From: Aliirhizobium wenxiniae
GTDB lineage: Bacteria > Pseudomonadota > Alphaproteobacteria > Rhizobiales > Rhizobiaceae
Assembly: GCF_019511445.1 (NCBI RefSeq)
Contig: NZ_JAEUAN010000007.1
Span: 62,001-126,000 of the forward strand
DNA length: 64,000 bases
Reading direction: 5' to 3'
Positions 17,116 to 26,994 of the stretch are shown here, one piece after another; position 1 is the stretch's first letter; every line of letters starts with the position of its first letter. Under the pieces are notes generated by a model that made no database searches, was not told the DNA's origin, and saw only the letters and a program-made list of their open reading frames with translations. The position numbers were made by a program, and so were the translations under genes.

Positions 17116-18999
17116 ATGACAACATTCGTGCCCGACCTGCTGCGGATAGAAAATCTGAGCGTCAGCTTCCCGGTGTTCGGCAGCAGAATTCAGGCCGTCA
17201 ACAATCTGAGCATGCGGATCAGGCCCGGCAAGGTTACTGCGCTGGTGGGAGAGTCCGGATCCGGCAAATCCGTCATAGGCCGCACGATCGTCGGGATCGA
17301 AAGCCCGCTGGCTTCGATATCCGGCCGCGTGTTGTTCAATGATCCGGCAAGCTCGGAAGGCCCGGTCGATCTACTCCAGTTGCCGCAGGACGGACGGCAG
17401 ATCCGGGCTATTCGCGGCAATCGGATCGGGATGATTTTTCAGGAGCCGATGACGTCGCTCTCGCCGCTGCATACGATCGGCAACCAGATCGATGAGGCGC
17501 TGCGGATCCACGACGCGTCGTCACCTGCTGAGCAGCGGGAGCGGGTCTACGATACGCTGTCCCTTGTGGGGTTCAAGGATCCGGCCAAAGTCCACGCGAT
17601 GTATCCGTTCGAGCTGTCCGGCGGAATGCGCCAGCGCGCAATGATCGCCATGGCGCTTGTCTGTCGCCCTGCCCTCCTGATCGCAGACGAGCCAACGACG
17701 GCGCTCGACGTGACGATCCAGGCACAGATCCTCAAGCTTCTGCGTGACCTGCAATCGCGTTTCAACATGGCGATGCTGCTGATCACCCATGATCTCGGCA
17801 TCGTCACAAATCTTGCCGACGAAGTGGTTGTCGCCTATCGCGGCGAGGTGATGGAAGCAGGCAGTGTGGACGATATTTTTCGCCGCCCGGTGCATCCCTA
17901 TCCGAAGGGCCTGATCTCGGCGATCCCGACATTCGAGATGGAGCGTGGCCAGCGTCTGAAGCCGCTTCGCGAGATCAATATCGATACCGCCAGCCTGATG
18001 GAAACCGGCTACCTCAATTCGGGCGGTTCACGGACGATCCTTTCAGTCAATCACATCAGCAAGACGTTCAAGGCCAAGAAGCGCAAGCTCGGCAGCCACG
18101 AAAGCAATGTGACGCTTGCCGTCGATGATGTCAGCTTCGATATCAGGCGCGGCGAAAGCCTTGGACTTGTCGGCGAAAGCGGCTGCGGCAAGACCACGCT
18201 CAGCAAGATCCTGATGCGTGGGCTGACCGCGGATACAGGTGCTGTCGTCTTCGAAAGCGAGAAGGGACCGATCGATGTTCTTTCTGCGCAAGGCGAAGAA
18301 TTGGACATGCTGCGCCAGCGCATACAGATGGTTTTTCAGGATCCCATCTCGTCGCTTTCACCACGGATGACCGTGCGGGAAATCATCAGCGAGGGGCTGG
18401 AAATTCATGGCCGCGGGTCGCGCGCCACGCGTCTGGAGGCGGTTCGGCGGCTTCTGCGCACGATCGGTCTCGATGACAATGCGCTGAGCCGGTATCCGCA
18501 CAGTTTTTCGGGAGGCCAGCGGCAGCGTATCGGAATTGCCCGGGCTCTGGCGCTCGGCCCTGAACTTTTGATCTGCGATGAGCCGGTCTCGGCGCTCGAC
18601 GTGTCGATCCAGGCGCAGATCCTCAATCTCCTGAAGGATCTCAAGCGGGACCTGGGTCTGACCTACCTGTTCATCTCGCATAATCTTGCCGTGGTGAACT
18701 ACATGGCGGACCGGGTGGCCGTCATGTATGCAGGAAGGATCGTCGAGATCGGCCCCTGCGAGATCATCATGCGCAACCCGATGCATCCTTACACCCGACG
18801 GCTGATCGCGGCAGTACCCATCCCCGACCTCGACCGTCCGCTGAACCTCGACCAGCTCGACATTCCGAAAAAGCCGACCCAGGACTGGAACCCGGCCTTC
18901 ATTCAGGATGAGGGCGAGCGCCTGACCCAGATCGATCTCGGCGGTGGGCATTTCGTTCTGGCCAAGCCTCAGGCGAGTATCCGGGAGCTGCAGCCATGA
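17116..18999 (+). CDS. Oligopeptide-type ABC transporter ATP-binding protein (two fused NBDs)
   Basis: This 627-residue fusion of two ATPase domains is equivalent to DppD+DppF in one chain. NBD1 has Walker A GESGSGKS (45-52) and signature LSGGMRQRAMIA; NBD2 has GESGCGKT and [12 protein letters not shown]. Both have intact DEP Walker B motifs and H-loops, and the oligopeptide-family C-terminal HPY(P/T) motifs are present. The frame is open from 17074, but the ATG at 17116 begins the conserved domain. Its stop overlaps the start of the binding-protein gene (18996). The operon order is ATPase, binding protein, permease, permease, with the ATPase first, which is unusual. Confidence 0.95.
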   Translation: MTTFVPDLLRIENLSVSFPVFGSRIQAVNNLSMRIRPGKVTALVGESGSGKSVIGRTIVGIESPLASISGRVLFNDPASSEGPVDLLQLPQDGRQIRAIRGNRIGMIFQEPMTSLSPLHTIGNQIDEALRIHDASSPAEQRERVYDTLSLVGFKDPAKVHAMYPFELSGGMRQRAMIAMALVCRPALLIADEPTTALDVTIQAQILKLLRDLQSRFNMAMLLITHDLGIVTNLADEVVVAYRGEVMEAGSVDDIFRRPVHPYPKGLISAIPTFEMERGQRLKPLREINIDTASLMETGYLNSGGSRTILSVNHISKTFKAKKRKLGSHESNVTLAVDDVSFDIRRGESLGLVGESGCGKTTLSKILMRGLTADTGAVVFESEKGPIDVLSAQGEELDMLRQRIQMVFQDPISSLSPRMTVREIISEGLEIHGRGSRATRLEAVRRLLRTIGLDDNALSRYPHSFSGGQRQRIGIARALALGPELLICDEPVSALDVSIQAQILNLLKDLKRDLGLTYLFISHNLAVVNYMADRVAVMYAGRIVEIGPCEIIMRNPMHPYTRRLIAAVPIPDLDRPLNLDQLDIPKKPTQDWNPAFIQDEGERLTQIDLGGGHFVLAKPQASIRELQP

Positions 19000-20900
19000 T
19001 CAAACGCCGGACAATGCTCAGCCTTATGGCGACAGCTCTTCTACCCTTTCAGGCGAGGGCTGCCTTCACCGGTTCGGATTATCTCTCCGACGACATCAAG
19101 GCCGGCAAGCTGCCGGATGTTGCGGAGCGGTTGCCGCGCAATCCGCGCGTCGTCAACATCGGTGCGAAAAGTATGAAGCCCGGGCGGCACGGCGGCGTCG
19201 TGCGCATGCTGATCGGTGGCCAGCGCGATATCCGCCTCATGCCGATCAGCAGCTATTCGCGTCTGGTTGGTTACGACGAGCATTTGAACCTGCAGGCCGA
19301 CATTCTGGAAAGTTTCACCTCCGAACAAGATCGCGTGTTCACCTTCACATTGCGGGAGGGACACAAATGGTCGGACGGCTCACCGCTGACAACGGAGGAT
19401 TTCCGTTACAGCTGGGAAGACGTGATGAACAACAAGGAGCTTCATCGCGGCGGCATTCCGGTCGATCTCAGGGTCAACGGCAAAGGGCCGACATTCGAGA
19501 TTTTGGATGAGCGGACAGTACGATACAGCTGGGCTGAACCAAACCCGGATTTCCTGGCACAATTGGCGAAACCTTCGCCGCTCATCATCTACATGCCGTC
19601 GGCCTATCTGAAGCAGTTTCATCCACGCTACCAAAGCGCGGACAAGATTGCCGAGATGCTGAAGACGTACAAGGCGCAGGACTGGACCGACTTGCACCAG
19701 CGGATGTCGCGCACGGTACGCCCGGAAAACCCGGCGCTGCCGACGCTCGACCCTTGGTATAACAGCACCAAGCCGCCGGCCGGGCAGTTCGTCTTCCTGC
19801 GCAATCCGTTCTTCCACCGTGTCGACGAGAACGGACTGCAGCTGCCGTATATCGATAAAATGGTGCTGAATATCAGCTCGCCCGATCTTATCGCCGCCAA
19901 GGCGGGTTCCGGCGATAGCGACCTGCAATTCGCCAATGTCGATTTCTCCGATTATACGTTCCTGAAGGCGGCCGAAAAGCGGTTGCCCATGAAAGTGGAT
20001 CTGTGGAAGCGGACCCAGGGTTCGCGCGTGGCGCTGGTCCCCAACCTCAACTGCAAGGACGATGTCTGGCGCGGGCTGTTTCAGGATGTCCGGGTGAGAC
20101 GGGCGTTGTCGCTGGCAATCGACCGCGAGGAGATCAACAAGGCGGTTTTCTTCGGCCTTGCGCATGAAGCCGGAAACTCGATCCTGCCTGACAGTCCCCT
20201 GTTCAAGCCGGAATACGAGCAGGCCTGGGCAAGCCACGATATCGACATGGCCAACAGGTTGCTGGACGAAGCAGGCCTGACGAAGCGCAACGAGGATGGC
20301 CTGCGGCTTCTGCCAGACGGACGTCCGGCAAAGATCATCGTCGAAAGCGCCGGCGAAAGCACGTTCGAGAGCGACGTGCTGGAACTGATCACCGATCACT
20401 GGTCGAAGATCGGCATTGCGATTTTTACCCGCGTGTCGCAACGCGAGATCTTTCGCAAGCGGGTGATCGGCGGCGAGACGCTGATGTGCGTCTGGATGGG
20501 TCTCGACAATGGCGTGCCGACGGCCGAAATGTCGCCCAACGAACTGGCGCCGACCTTCGACGATCAGATGCAGTGGCCGGTCTGGGGGCTTCACTATCTT
20601 TCCGGCGGACGCGATGGCCACCCGCCCGACCTGCCGGAAGCCATCCAGCTTCTCGGACTTATGAAGGACTGGAAGACGGCTGGAACGCATGAGGAGCGGG
20701 AAGCCATCTGGCATTCGATGCTGACCATCTTCACCCAGAGCGTCTTTACCATCGGCATCATCAACCAGGCGCTTCAGCCACTCGTCTATTCATCGAAGTT
20801 ACGCAACATTCCGGAAAAAGCATTGTTCGGCTACGACCCCACATCCTTCCTCGGCGTCTATATGCCTGACACCTTCTGGTATGAGGAGGATCACGTATGA
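18996..20900 (+). CDS. Oligopeptide-type ABC transporter substrate-binding protein (SBP family 5)
   Basis: This 634-residue periplasmic solute-binding protein has a Tat-like or long Sec signal (MIKRRTMLSLMATALLPFQA; note KRR) and family 5 signatures (TLREGHKWSDGSPLTTEDF, then VRRALSLAIDREEI). At 634 residues it is longer than DppA/OppA (about 535-545), with extra sequence at the N-terminus (residues 25-70). Proteins of this family bind peptides, nickel, glycosides or murein fragments. Placement within a polysaccharide gene block makes an oligosaccharide or modified-peptide ligand possible, but this is inference. It overlaps both flanking genes by 4 nt. Confidence 0.93.
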   Translation: MIKRRTMLSLMATALLPFQARAAFTGSDYLSDDIKAGKLPDVAERLPRNPRVVNIGAKSMKPGRHGGVVRMLIGGQRDIRLMPISSYSRLVGYDEHLNLQADILESFTSEQDRVFTFTLREGHKWSDGSPLTTEDFRYSWEDVMNNKELHRGGIPVDLRVNGKGPTFEILDERTVRYSWAEPNPDFLAQLAKPSPLIIYMPSAYLKQFHPRYQSADKIAEMLKTYKAQDWTDLHQRMSRTVRPENPALPTLDPWYNSTKPPAGQFVFLRNPFFHRVDENGLQLPYIDKMVLNISSPDLIAAKAGSGDSDLQFANVDFSDYTFLKAAEKRLPMKVDLWKRTQGSRVALVPNLNCKDDVWRGLFQDVRVRRALSLAIDREEINKAVFFGLAHEAGNSILPDSPLFKPEYEQAWASHDIDMANRLLDEAGLTKRNEDGLRLLPDGRPAKIIVESAGESTFESDVLELITDHWSKIGIAIFTRVSQREIFRKRVIGGETLMCVWMGLDNGVPTAEMSPNELAPTFDDQMQWPVWGLHYLSGGRDGHPPDLPEAIQLLGLMKDWKTAGTHEEREAIWHSMLTIFTQSVFTIGIINQALQPLVYSSKLRNIPEKALFGYDPTSFLGVYMPDTFWYEEDHV

Positions 20901-21895
20901 TCCGCTATATTCTCTGGCGGATCATGGTGATGATCCCGACGCTGATCCTCATTTCCATGCTGGTGTTCACCATTATCGAGCTGCCGCCGGGCGACTATTT
21001 CGAGAGCTATGTCGCAGAAATGCGGGCGATCGGCGAGCCCGCCGACATGCAGGAGATCGAGGAGCTGAGGGCTCGCTACGGGTTCGACCAGCCATTGCCG
21101 ATCCGCTACTTGCACTGGGTCGGCGGGATGATGGTCGGCGATTTCGGCTATTCCTTCGAATACCGGCTGCCGGTTTCCGACGTCGTCGGTGACCGGCTGT
21201 GGCTGACCATTCTCGTTTCCGTCGTAACGATCATCCTCACCTGGCTGCTCGCCTTCCCGATCGGCATCTATTCCGCCACGCACCAGTATAGCTGGGGTGA
21301 TTACGGGCTGACGCTGCTTGGTCTGATCGGCCTTGCCGTGCCGAATTTCGTGCTGGCGCTGATCCTCATGTATTTCGCGAATGTCTGGTTCGGCACGTCG
21401 ATCGGCCACCTGATGGATCAGAAATACCTGAACCAGCCGATGAGTTGGGACAAGGCGATGTCGATCCTCGAACATCTGTGGATCCCGGTCATCATCATCG
21501 GCACGGCCGGAACCGCCGGCATGGTGCGGCGGCTGCGGGCAAACCTGCTCGATGAGCTGCGCAAGCAATATGTGATGACGGCGCGGGCGAAGGGGCTGCA
21601 TCCCTTCAAGGTGCTGACGAAATATCCGCTGCGCATGTCGCTCAACTTCTTCATCTCGGATATCGGCTCCATCCTGCCGCAGATCATTTCCGGTGCGGAA
21701 ATCACCGCCGTCGTGCTGTCGCTCGAGACGACCGGGCCGATGCTGATCAAGGCGCTACAGACACAGGACATGTATCTTGCCGGATCGTTCCTGATGTTTC
21801 TCGCCGTGCTGACCGTGGTCGGCGTGCTGATCTCGGATATCGCGCTTGCGCTGTTTGATCCGCGCATCCGTCTTTATGGAGGACGGACGCGATGA
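20897..21895 (+). CDS. Oligopeptide-type ABC transporter permease 1 (DppB-like)
   Basis: This 332-residue inner-membrane permease has six hydrophobic segments, the DppB/OppB N-terminal start (MIRYILWRIMVMIPTLILIS) and the EAA-loop with AKGLHPFKVLTKYPLR. It starts inside the stop of the binding-protein gene and ends inside the start of the second permease, so the four transporter genes form one translationally coupled unit. Confidence 0.94.
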   Translation: MIRYILWRIMVMIPTLILISMLVFTIIELPPGDYFESYVAEMRAIGEPADMQEIEELRARYGFDQPLPIRYLHWVGGMMVGDFGYSFEYRLPVSDVVGDRLWLTILVSVVTIILTWLLAFPIGIYSATHQYSWGDYGLTLLGLIGLAVPNFVLALILMYFANVWFGTSIGHLMDQKYLNQPMSWDKAMSILEHLWIPVIIIGTAGTAGMVRRLRANLLDELRKQYVMTARAKGLHPFKVLTKYPLRMSLNFFISDIGSILPQIISGAEITAVVLSLETTGPMLIKALQTQDMYLAGSFLMFLAVLTVVGVLISDIALALFDPRIRLYGGRTR

Positions 21896-23067
21896 GCATG
21901 CAATTGCCCCCGGACGGCCAGCCGCTGCCGCATTACGTTTCTGAAGCGCCTTTCGACCCCTATGCTTTCGACAAGACGGGACAAGGCGTGCCGCTTGCCA
22001 AGCGAGCATCACAGTTTCGCCTGATGTGGTGGCGGTTCAAGCGGCACAAGCTGGCGCTTTATTCCGGCATATTCCTGCTGCTCGCTTACCTGTCGATCAT
22101 CATCGCCGAGTTTCTGGCGCCGTATAATCTCCATACGCGCAACATGGATCACATCTATGCGCCGCCGCAATCGGTGCATCTTTTCCATGACGGGAAGTTC
22201 GTCGGTCCGTTCGTCTATGGGCAGAAAATGACGCTCGACATGGAGAACCTGAAGCGCGTCTATACCGACGATCCCGATCAGGTGCAGCGGCTGCGCTTCT
22301 TCTGCAAGGGCGATCCCTACAAGTTTTGGGGCCTCATCGATGCGGAGCGGCATCTCATCTGCCCGGCGGAAGGCGGCCAGATGTTCCTGTTCGGAACCGA
22401 CAGGCTCGGGCGGGATGTCATGTCCCGGGTCATTTATGGCGCGCGAATTTCGCTGACGATCGGCCTTCTCGGCATCACCACAAGCTTTGTGCTGGGCATT
22501 CTGATCGGCGGGCTTGCCGGCTATTGGGGCGGCAAGTTCGATCTGGTGGTACAGCGTATCATCGAAGTGCTGCAATCGATCCCCAGCATTCCGCTCTGGC
22601 TGGCGCTTGCCGCGATCATGCCGGTCGATTGGAGCCCTTTTGTCATCTATCTCGGCATTACCTTCATTCTGGGGCTTTTGGACTGGACCGGACTTGCACG
22701 TGCGGTGCGCTCCAAGCTGCTTGCGCTTCGCGAGGAAGACTATGTGATGGCGGCGCAGCTGATGGGGGCCAATCACTGGCGCGTCATCGGCCGTCATCTT
22801 ATTCCCGGCTTCATGTCTCACCTTATCGCCAGCGCGACGCTGACCATTCCCGGCATGATTTTGGGCGAGACGACGCTGAGCTTTCTCGGGCTCGGCCTGA
22901 GGCCGCCGGTGACGAGCTGGGGCGTGCTTCTGACCGAGGCGCGTACGGTGAATGTCGTTGCTCTTTATCCCTGGCTGCTTATTCCGGTCATCCCGGTCAT
23001 TCTGGTCATTCTCGCCTTCAACTTCCTGGGAGACGGCCTGCGCGACGCGGCGGACCCCTATCACTGA
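21892..23067 (+). CDS. Oligopeptide-type ABC transporter permease 2 (DppC-like)
   Basis: This 391-residue permease has the DppC/OppC pattern: an N-terminal cytoplasmic extension, a transmembrane helix (LALYSGIFLLLAYLSIIIAE), a periplasmic domain of about 110 residues, then the core with FGTDRLGRDVMSRVIYGARI and the EAA loop (AQLMGANHWRVIGRHLIPG). It is longer than DppC (about 300 aa) because of the periplasmic insert at residues 75-165, a feature shared with YejE-type permeases. It ends 88 nt before the glycosyltransferase gene, which may be on the same transcript. Confidence 0.94.
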   Translation: MSMQLPPDGQPLPHYVSEAPFDPYAFDKTGQGVPLAKRASQFRLMWWRFKRHKLALYSGIFLLLAYLSIIIAEFLAPYNLHTRNMDHIYAPPQSVHLFHDGKFVGPFVYGQKMTLDMENLKRVYTDDPDQVQRLRFFCKGDPYKFWGLIDAERHLICPAEGGQMFLFGTDRLGRDVMSRVIYGARISLTIGLLGITTSFVLGILIGGLAGYWGGKFDLVVQRIIEVLQSIPSIPLWLALAAIMPVDWSPFVIYLGITFILGLLDWTGLARAVRSKLLALREEDYVMAAQLMGANHWRVIGRHLIPGFMSHLIASATLTIPGMILGETTLSFLGLGLRPPVTSWGVLLTEARTVNVVALYPWLLIPVIPVILVILAFNFLGDGLRDAADPYH

Positions 23068-23155
23068 CTTGCGCGGCTCAGAACGGGCGGATACTGGTTT
23101 TGCCGGCCGATCCTCGCAGGGGATATCGGCCGGCAAAGACCGCATAGGAACGACG

Positions 23156-24424
23156 TTGAACATACCGAAAAAGATGGTCGTGCTTTTGAAGGGCTATCCA
23201 CGCCTTTCGGAGACCTTCATCGCGCAGGAACTGCGCGGCCTGGAACTGGCAGGCTTCAAGCTGGAGCTGATGTCGATGCGTCGGCCGACCGACAAGAAGC
23301 GGCATCCGGTACATGACGAGATCGAGGCCCCCGTACACTACCTGCCGGAATATCTGCACGAAGAGCCTCTGCGCGTCGCCAAGGGGTTTTTCCATTGGTT
23401 CGGCAAACCAACCTTTCGGGCCGCAGCCAAGGCATTCCTGAACGACCTGCCGCGCGATATCAGCCGCAACCGCTTTCGCCGCTTCGGGCAGGCGCTGGTG
23501 CTTGCCCGCGAGTGGCCACAGGGTGCGGACTGGCTGCATGTGCATTTCATCCACACACCGGCTTCGGTCGCACGCTACGCCTCGCAGCTGCTCGGCATAC
23601 CCTTTACCGTTTCCGCCCATGCCAAGGACATATGGACAAGCCCCGACTGGGAACTTTCCGACAAGCTCGATGATGCAAGCTGGACGGTGACCTGCACCCG
23701 TGGTGGCGCCGATCATCTGCGCACGCTCTCAGAGAACGCCGGCAAGGTGCATCTCAGCTATCATGGCCTCAATCTCAGCCGCTTTCCCTCCCCCGACAGG
23801 GCAACCGCTACGCGTGACGGTTCCGATCCGAATGATCCCATCGCGATCCTCGCCGTTGGCCGCGCGGTGCCGAAAAAGGGTTTTGATATCCTGCTCAAGG
23901 CACTGGCGCTGCTTCCTGCCGATCTTCATTGGCGGCTCGATCATGTCGGCGGCGGGGACGAGCTGAAGGTGCTGAAGCCGCTTGCGGAAGAACTCGGGCT
24001 TTCGGGCCGCGTCAACTGGCACGGAGCCATGTCGCAACAGGAAGTGCTGCAGCGTTATGGTGAGGCCGATATCTTTGCCCTACCCTGCCGGATCGGCAAG
24101 GATGGCGATCGTGACGGGCTGCCGAATGTTCTGGTCGAGGCGGCCAGCCAGCGGATCCTCTGCATCTCGACAACGATTTCCGGCATTCCGGAACTGTTCG
24201 TCGATCAGGAAAACGGACTGCTTGTCGAACCGGAAGACCCACAGGCATTGGCTATCGCAATAGAAAGCGCGATGCGCCATCCGTCGGAACGCGACCGGAT
24301 GGCCAGGAATGCTGAAGCGAAAGTCCGCGGTCATTTCGACCACAAGACCAGCATAACCGATCTGGAGAGATTGTTCTCCTTAGCCTATTCGCAACCCGCC
24401 ACCAAGGAGCATCCGCAGCCATGA
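23156..24424 (+). CDS. Glycosyltransferase family 4-like protein
   Basis: This 422-residue GT-B glycosyltransferase has the N-terminal acceptor-domain motif KGYPRLSETFIAQELRGLE, a middle segment typical of colanic-acid WcaL-type transferases (VSAHAKDIW), and the donor-domain motifs VGRAVPKKGFDILLKAL and GLPNVLVEAASQRILCIST. The conserved protein begins just after a TTG at 23156 that follows AGGA at 8 nt; an ATG at 23174 lacks an SD, so I choose the TTG. It overlaps the next glycosyltransferase by 4 nt (ATGA) and lies behind the peptide transporter genes on the same strand. Confidence 0.9.
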   Translation: MNIPKKMVVLLKGYPRLSETFIAQELRGLELAGFKLELMSMRRPTDKKRHPVHDEIEAPVHYLPEYLHEEPLRVAKGFFHWFGKPTFRAAAKAFLNDLPRDISRNRFRRFGQALVLAREWPQGADWLHVHFIHTPASVARYASQLLGIPFTVSAHAKDIWTSPDWELSDKLDDASWTVTCTRGGADHLRTLSENAGKVHLSYHGLNLSRFPSPDRATATRDGSDPNDPIAILAVGRAVPKKGFDILLKALALLPADLHWRLDHVGGGDELKVLKPLAEELGLSGRVNWHGAMSQQEVLQRYGEADIFALPCRIGKDGDRDGLPNVLVEAASQRILCISTTISGIPELFVDQENGLLVEPEDPQALAIAIESAMRHPSERDRMARNAEAKVRGHFDHKTSITDLERLFSLAYSQPATKEHPQP

Positions 24425-25563
24425 CATCACCGCGCGTGCTCTTCTATGTCCAGCATCTGCTCGGAATCGGCCATATCGCCCGGGCAAGCCTGGTTGCGTC
24501 CGCGCTGGCGGAGGATGGTTTCGATGTGACGATGGTGACCGGCGGCCTGCCTGTGCCCGGTTTTCCAGGACCTGGCATCAAGCATGTGCGCCTGATGCCG
24601 GAAGTTACCTCCCGCGAGGGGTTTTCAGGGTTACAGGACATCAATGGAGCAGCACTCGGGCCGGAGGGCGAGCGTCAGCGCATGACGCAGCTGCTAGCGG
24701 TTCTCGGCGACACGAAACCGAATATCGTCATCACCGAAGCTTTTCCGTTCGGTCGCCGACAGATGCGCTTCGAGCTTTTGCCGTTTCTCGATGCGATCAA
24801 GGCGATGCGGCCAAAGCCGCTGCTGTTTGCTTCGATCCGCGATATCCTGCAGGTGAACAAGAAGCCGGGACGGGACGAAGAGACCGTGGCGCTGGTCAAA
24901 CAGCATTTCCACCGCGTGCTCGTTCATGGCGACCGGAATCTGACGCGGATCGAAGACACGTTTCCGCTTGCAGATGAGATCGCGGACAAAGTGCTCTATA
25001 CCGGTTTAGTGGCACCGGCCGCCCCCACCCCCTCGCCCGAAAAATATCGAGTGATCGTGTCTGCCGGCGGCGGAGCGGTTGGGCAGAAATTGCTGAATGC
25101 CGCCGTTGCGGCGCGCGGCCTGATCGCATCGCCCGGGCGCTGGTGCGTCATCACCGGTCCGAACCTCGATGCGGCAAGCTTTGAAAGCCTTGCCTCAATG
25201 GGTGACGGCGATATGGATGTGTTTCGTTTCAGAAGCGATTTCCGGCAATTGCTCGGCAGTGCAGAGCTGTCGATCTCACAGGCGGGCTACAATACCGTCT
25301 GCGACGTGCTGCGAGCCGGTTGCGGGTCACTGCTGGTGCCTTTTGCGGCTGGCGGCGAGACGGAACAGACGGCGCGCACCGTGAAACTACATGAACTCGG
25401 GCTGGCGGAATATATTGAGGAAGCCGCGATCACGCCTGAAATGGTGGCGACCGGTATCGAGAAGGCGCTTGCGCAACGTGGCAAGGCTCATCTCGACCTG
25501 AACATGGATGGCGCGCGGGAAACGGCGCGGCTGCTGCGCGATGAACTCAGCCACGCCGGCTGA
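24421..25563 (+). CDS. MurG-like glycosyltransferase (GT28 type)
   Basis: This 380-residue protein resembles MurG/GT28 enzymes: an N-terminal GLGH-like motif (FYVQHLLGIGHIARA), the central VIVSAGGGAVG hinge and the C-terminal donor-binding loop (SQAGYNTVCDVLRAGCGSLLVPF). MurG-type enzymes transfer GlcNAc or related sugars onto lipid-linked acceptors. It is tail-to-tail, 2 nt away, with a second protein sharing the same motifs, so the two look like diverged paralogues. It is translationally coupled to the upstream GT4 gene. Acceptor unknown. Confidence 0.88.
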   Translation: MTSPRVLFYVQHLLGIGHIARASLVASALAEDGFDVTMVTGGLPVPGFPGPGIKHVRLMPEVTSREGFSGLQDINGAALGPEGERQRMTQLLAVLGDTKPNIVITEAFPFGRRQMRFELLPFLDAIKAMRPKPLLFASIRDILQVNKKPGRDEETVALVKQHFHRVLVHGDRNLTRIEDTFPLADEIADKVLYTGLVAPAAPTPSPEKYRVIVSAGGGAVGQKLLNAAVAARGLIASPGRWCVITGPNLDAASFESLASMGDGDMDVFRFRSDFRQLLGSAELSISQAGYNTVCDVLRAGCGSLLVPFAAGGETEQTARTVKLHELGLAEYIEEAAITPEMVATGIEKALAQRGKAHLDLNMDGARETARLLRDELSHAG

Positions 25564-25565
25564 AA

Positions 25566-26774
25566 TCAGCTCTCGACGACAGAGAGATAATCCGGGCGCT
25601 TTCCCTGCAGATATTCCTGCACGATGGCGGAAAGATTGGGCAGGCCTTCGAGGCGGTAATCCGGTGCCGTTACAGACGGAGGATCGCGGAGAAGCAGTTC
25701 CTTTATCGCCGCAGAGAGCCTCAAACCATCCGAGGAATGGTCCGGATGCAGCATGGCCACCAGCCCGAGCTCGGTCGCCCTCATCGCGCGGATCAACTGT
25801 TCCTGCCGCGGAACCATGCGCGGGATGATCAGCGCCGGCTTGTCGAAGGACAGGATCTCACAATAGGTATTGTAGCCCCCCATGGCGACGATCGCCCGTG
25901 CATTGGCGATCAGGTCTTCCATGCGGTTGTCGAATTCGATGACTTCGAGACAGTCATGCTGCCCGGCCGCCTTGAGCAGTTCGGTTCGCTGCTCTCCAGG
26001 CATATAGGGGCCGAGCACGATCAGCGCCTTTTCGGTCAATGTCGGATCAGCCTGATAGGCATTGATCACGTCGCGGACGAGATCGTAGCCATCACCGCCG
26101 CCACCGGTCGTCACAAGAATATAGCCGTCGCGCTTCGGCAGCGATGTCGTTCGTTTTGTCCAGGCCTTGCGCTGAAGGAAGCCGACGAAGGTCATCTTAC
26201 GGCGAAGCGATGGCGGCACGTCAAGCCCGGTGAGCGGATCGTGAAAATCGGGAGGGCCATAGACCCAGACGTTATCGTAGAGCTGATCGATTTTCGCCAT
26301 CACATCGTTACGACGCCATTCGGCATCCAGAAGATGCGGCGCGTCCATCACGTCACGCAGACCAAGCACCAGCAGCGTGCCGCGGCTCTTGAGATAGACC
26401 AGCGTGTCTTCCACTTCGCGACGAAGACCGAGCGGCTCCTTGTCGACGATGAAGATATCCGGCTGGAAGGATTCGGCCGTCTGGCGAATGATCGCCTGGC
26501 GCATTTCCAGCGTTTCTTCGAGATTGATATGCTCGTCCATCGACGTGTAATCGCCATTGCGCAGCTTGATCACGCTGGGGATCTTCACGTAGTCGACACG
26601 CGAACGATAATCGAAGGCACCGGCGATCGTCGCGCCGGAGATGATAAGCACATGCGCGCCCTGGAAGTTTTCGACCAGGTGATTGGCGATCGTCATGCAG
26701 CGGCGAATGTGGCCGAGCCCGAACGTGTCGTGGCTATACATGAGGATGCGGGCATCTCTGAAACCCTGTGACAT
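25566..26774 (-). CDS. MurG-like glycosyltransferase (GT28 type), convergent paralogue
   Basis: This 402-residue protein has the N-terminal MYSHDTFGLGHIRRC motif, a central VTTGGGGDG segment and the donor loop AMGGYNTYCEILSFDKPALI. These match the motifs of the gene ending 2 nt away on the opposite strand, implying ancient duplication. The frame is open to 26843; the ATG at 26774 (MSQGFRDARI) is favoured because it has AAAGG upstream and lies just before the conserved domain, but the ATG at 26819 is possible. The product is probably a cytoplasmic-side glycosyltransferase for a surface glycan. Donor and acceptor are not known. Confidence 0.87.
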   Translation of the reverse strand: MSQGFRDARILMYSHDTFGLGHIRRCMTIANHLVENFQGAHVLIISGATIAGAFDYRSRVDYVKIPSVIKLRNGDYTSMDEHINLEETLEMRQAIIRQTAESFQPDIFIVDKEPLGLRREVEDTLVYLKSRGTLLVLGLRDVMDAPHLLDAEWRRNDVMAKIDQLYDNVWVYGPPDFHDPLTGLDVPPSLRRKMTFVGFLQRKAWTKRTTSLPKRDGYILVTTGGGGDGYDLVRDVINAYQADPTLTEKALIVLGPYMPGEQRTELLKAAGQHDCLEVIEFDNRMEDLIANARAIVAMGGYNTYCEILSFDKPALIIPRMVPRQEQLIRAMRATELGLVAMLHPDHSSDGLRLSAAIKELLLRDPPSVTAPDYRLEGLPNLSAIVQEYLQGKRPDYLSVVES

Positions 26775-26994
26775 GCCCTTGACCTTTGATAAAATCTGAT
26801 CTGTGTTTCGAGACACCATAAAGTCTTTCAAAAGCGAAGCCAAGCTGGCGAAAATCGCAGCTAAGCCTAACTCTTTGACCCTGTCTTGGATAATAATGCA
26901 CTCCCGAACTGGGGTGCGAATACGGCGAGAACAAGCCTCATGCTATGGACGTGACAACATCGTTACCAACAGCGTGAAGCTTTTAAGTCTTTAT

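Noticed and set aside
26775..26994. Possible small RNA or gene in the 220-nt gap between the epimerase and the MurG-like gene
   Set aside because: No terminator, no conserved frame and no clear promoter were seen; probably only the leader of the glycosyltransferase gene.
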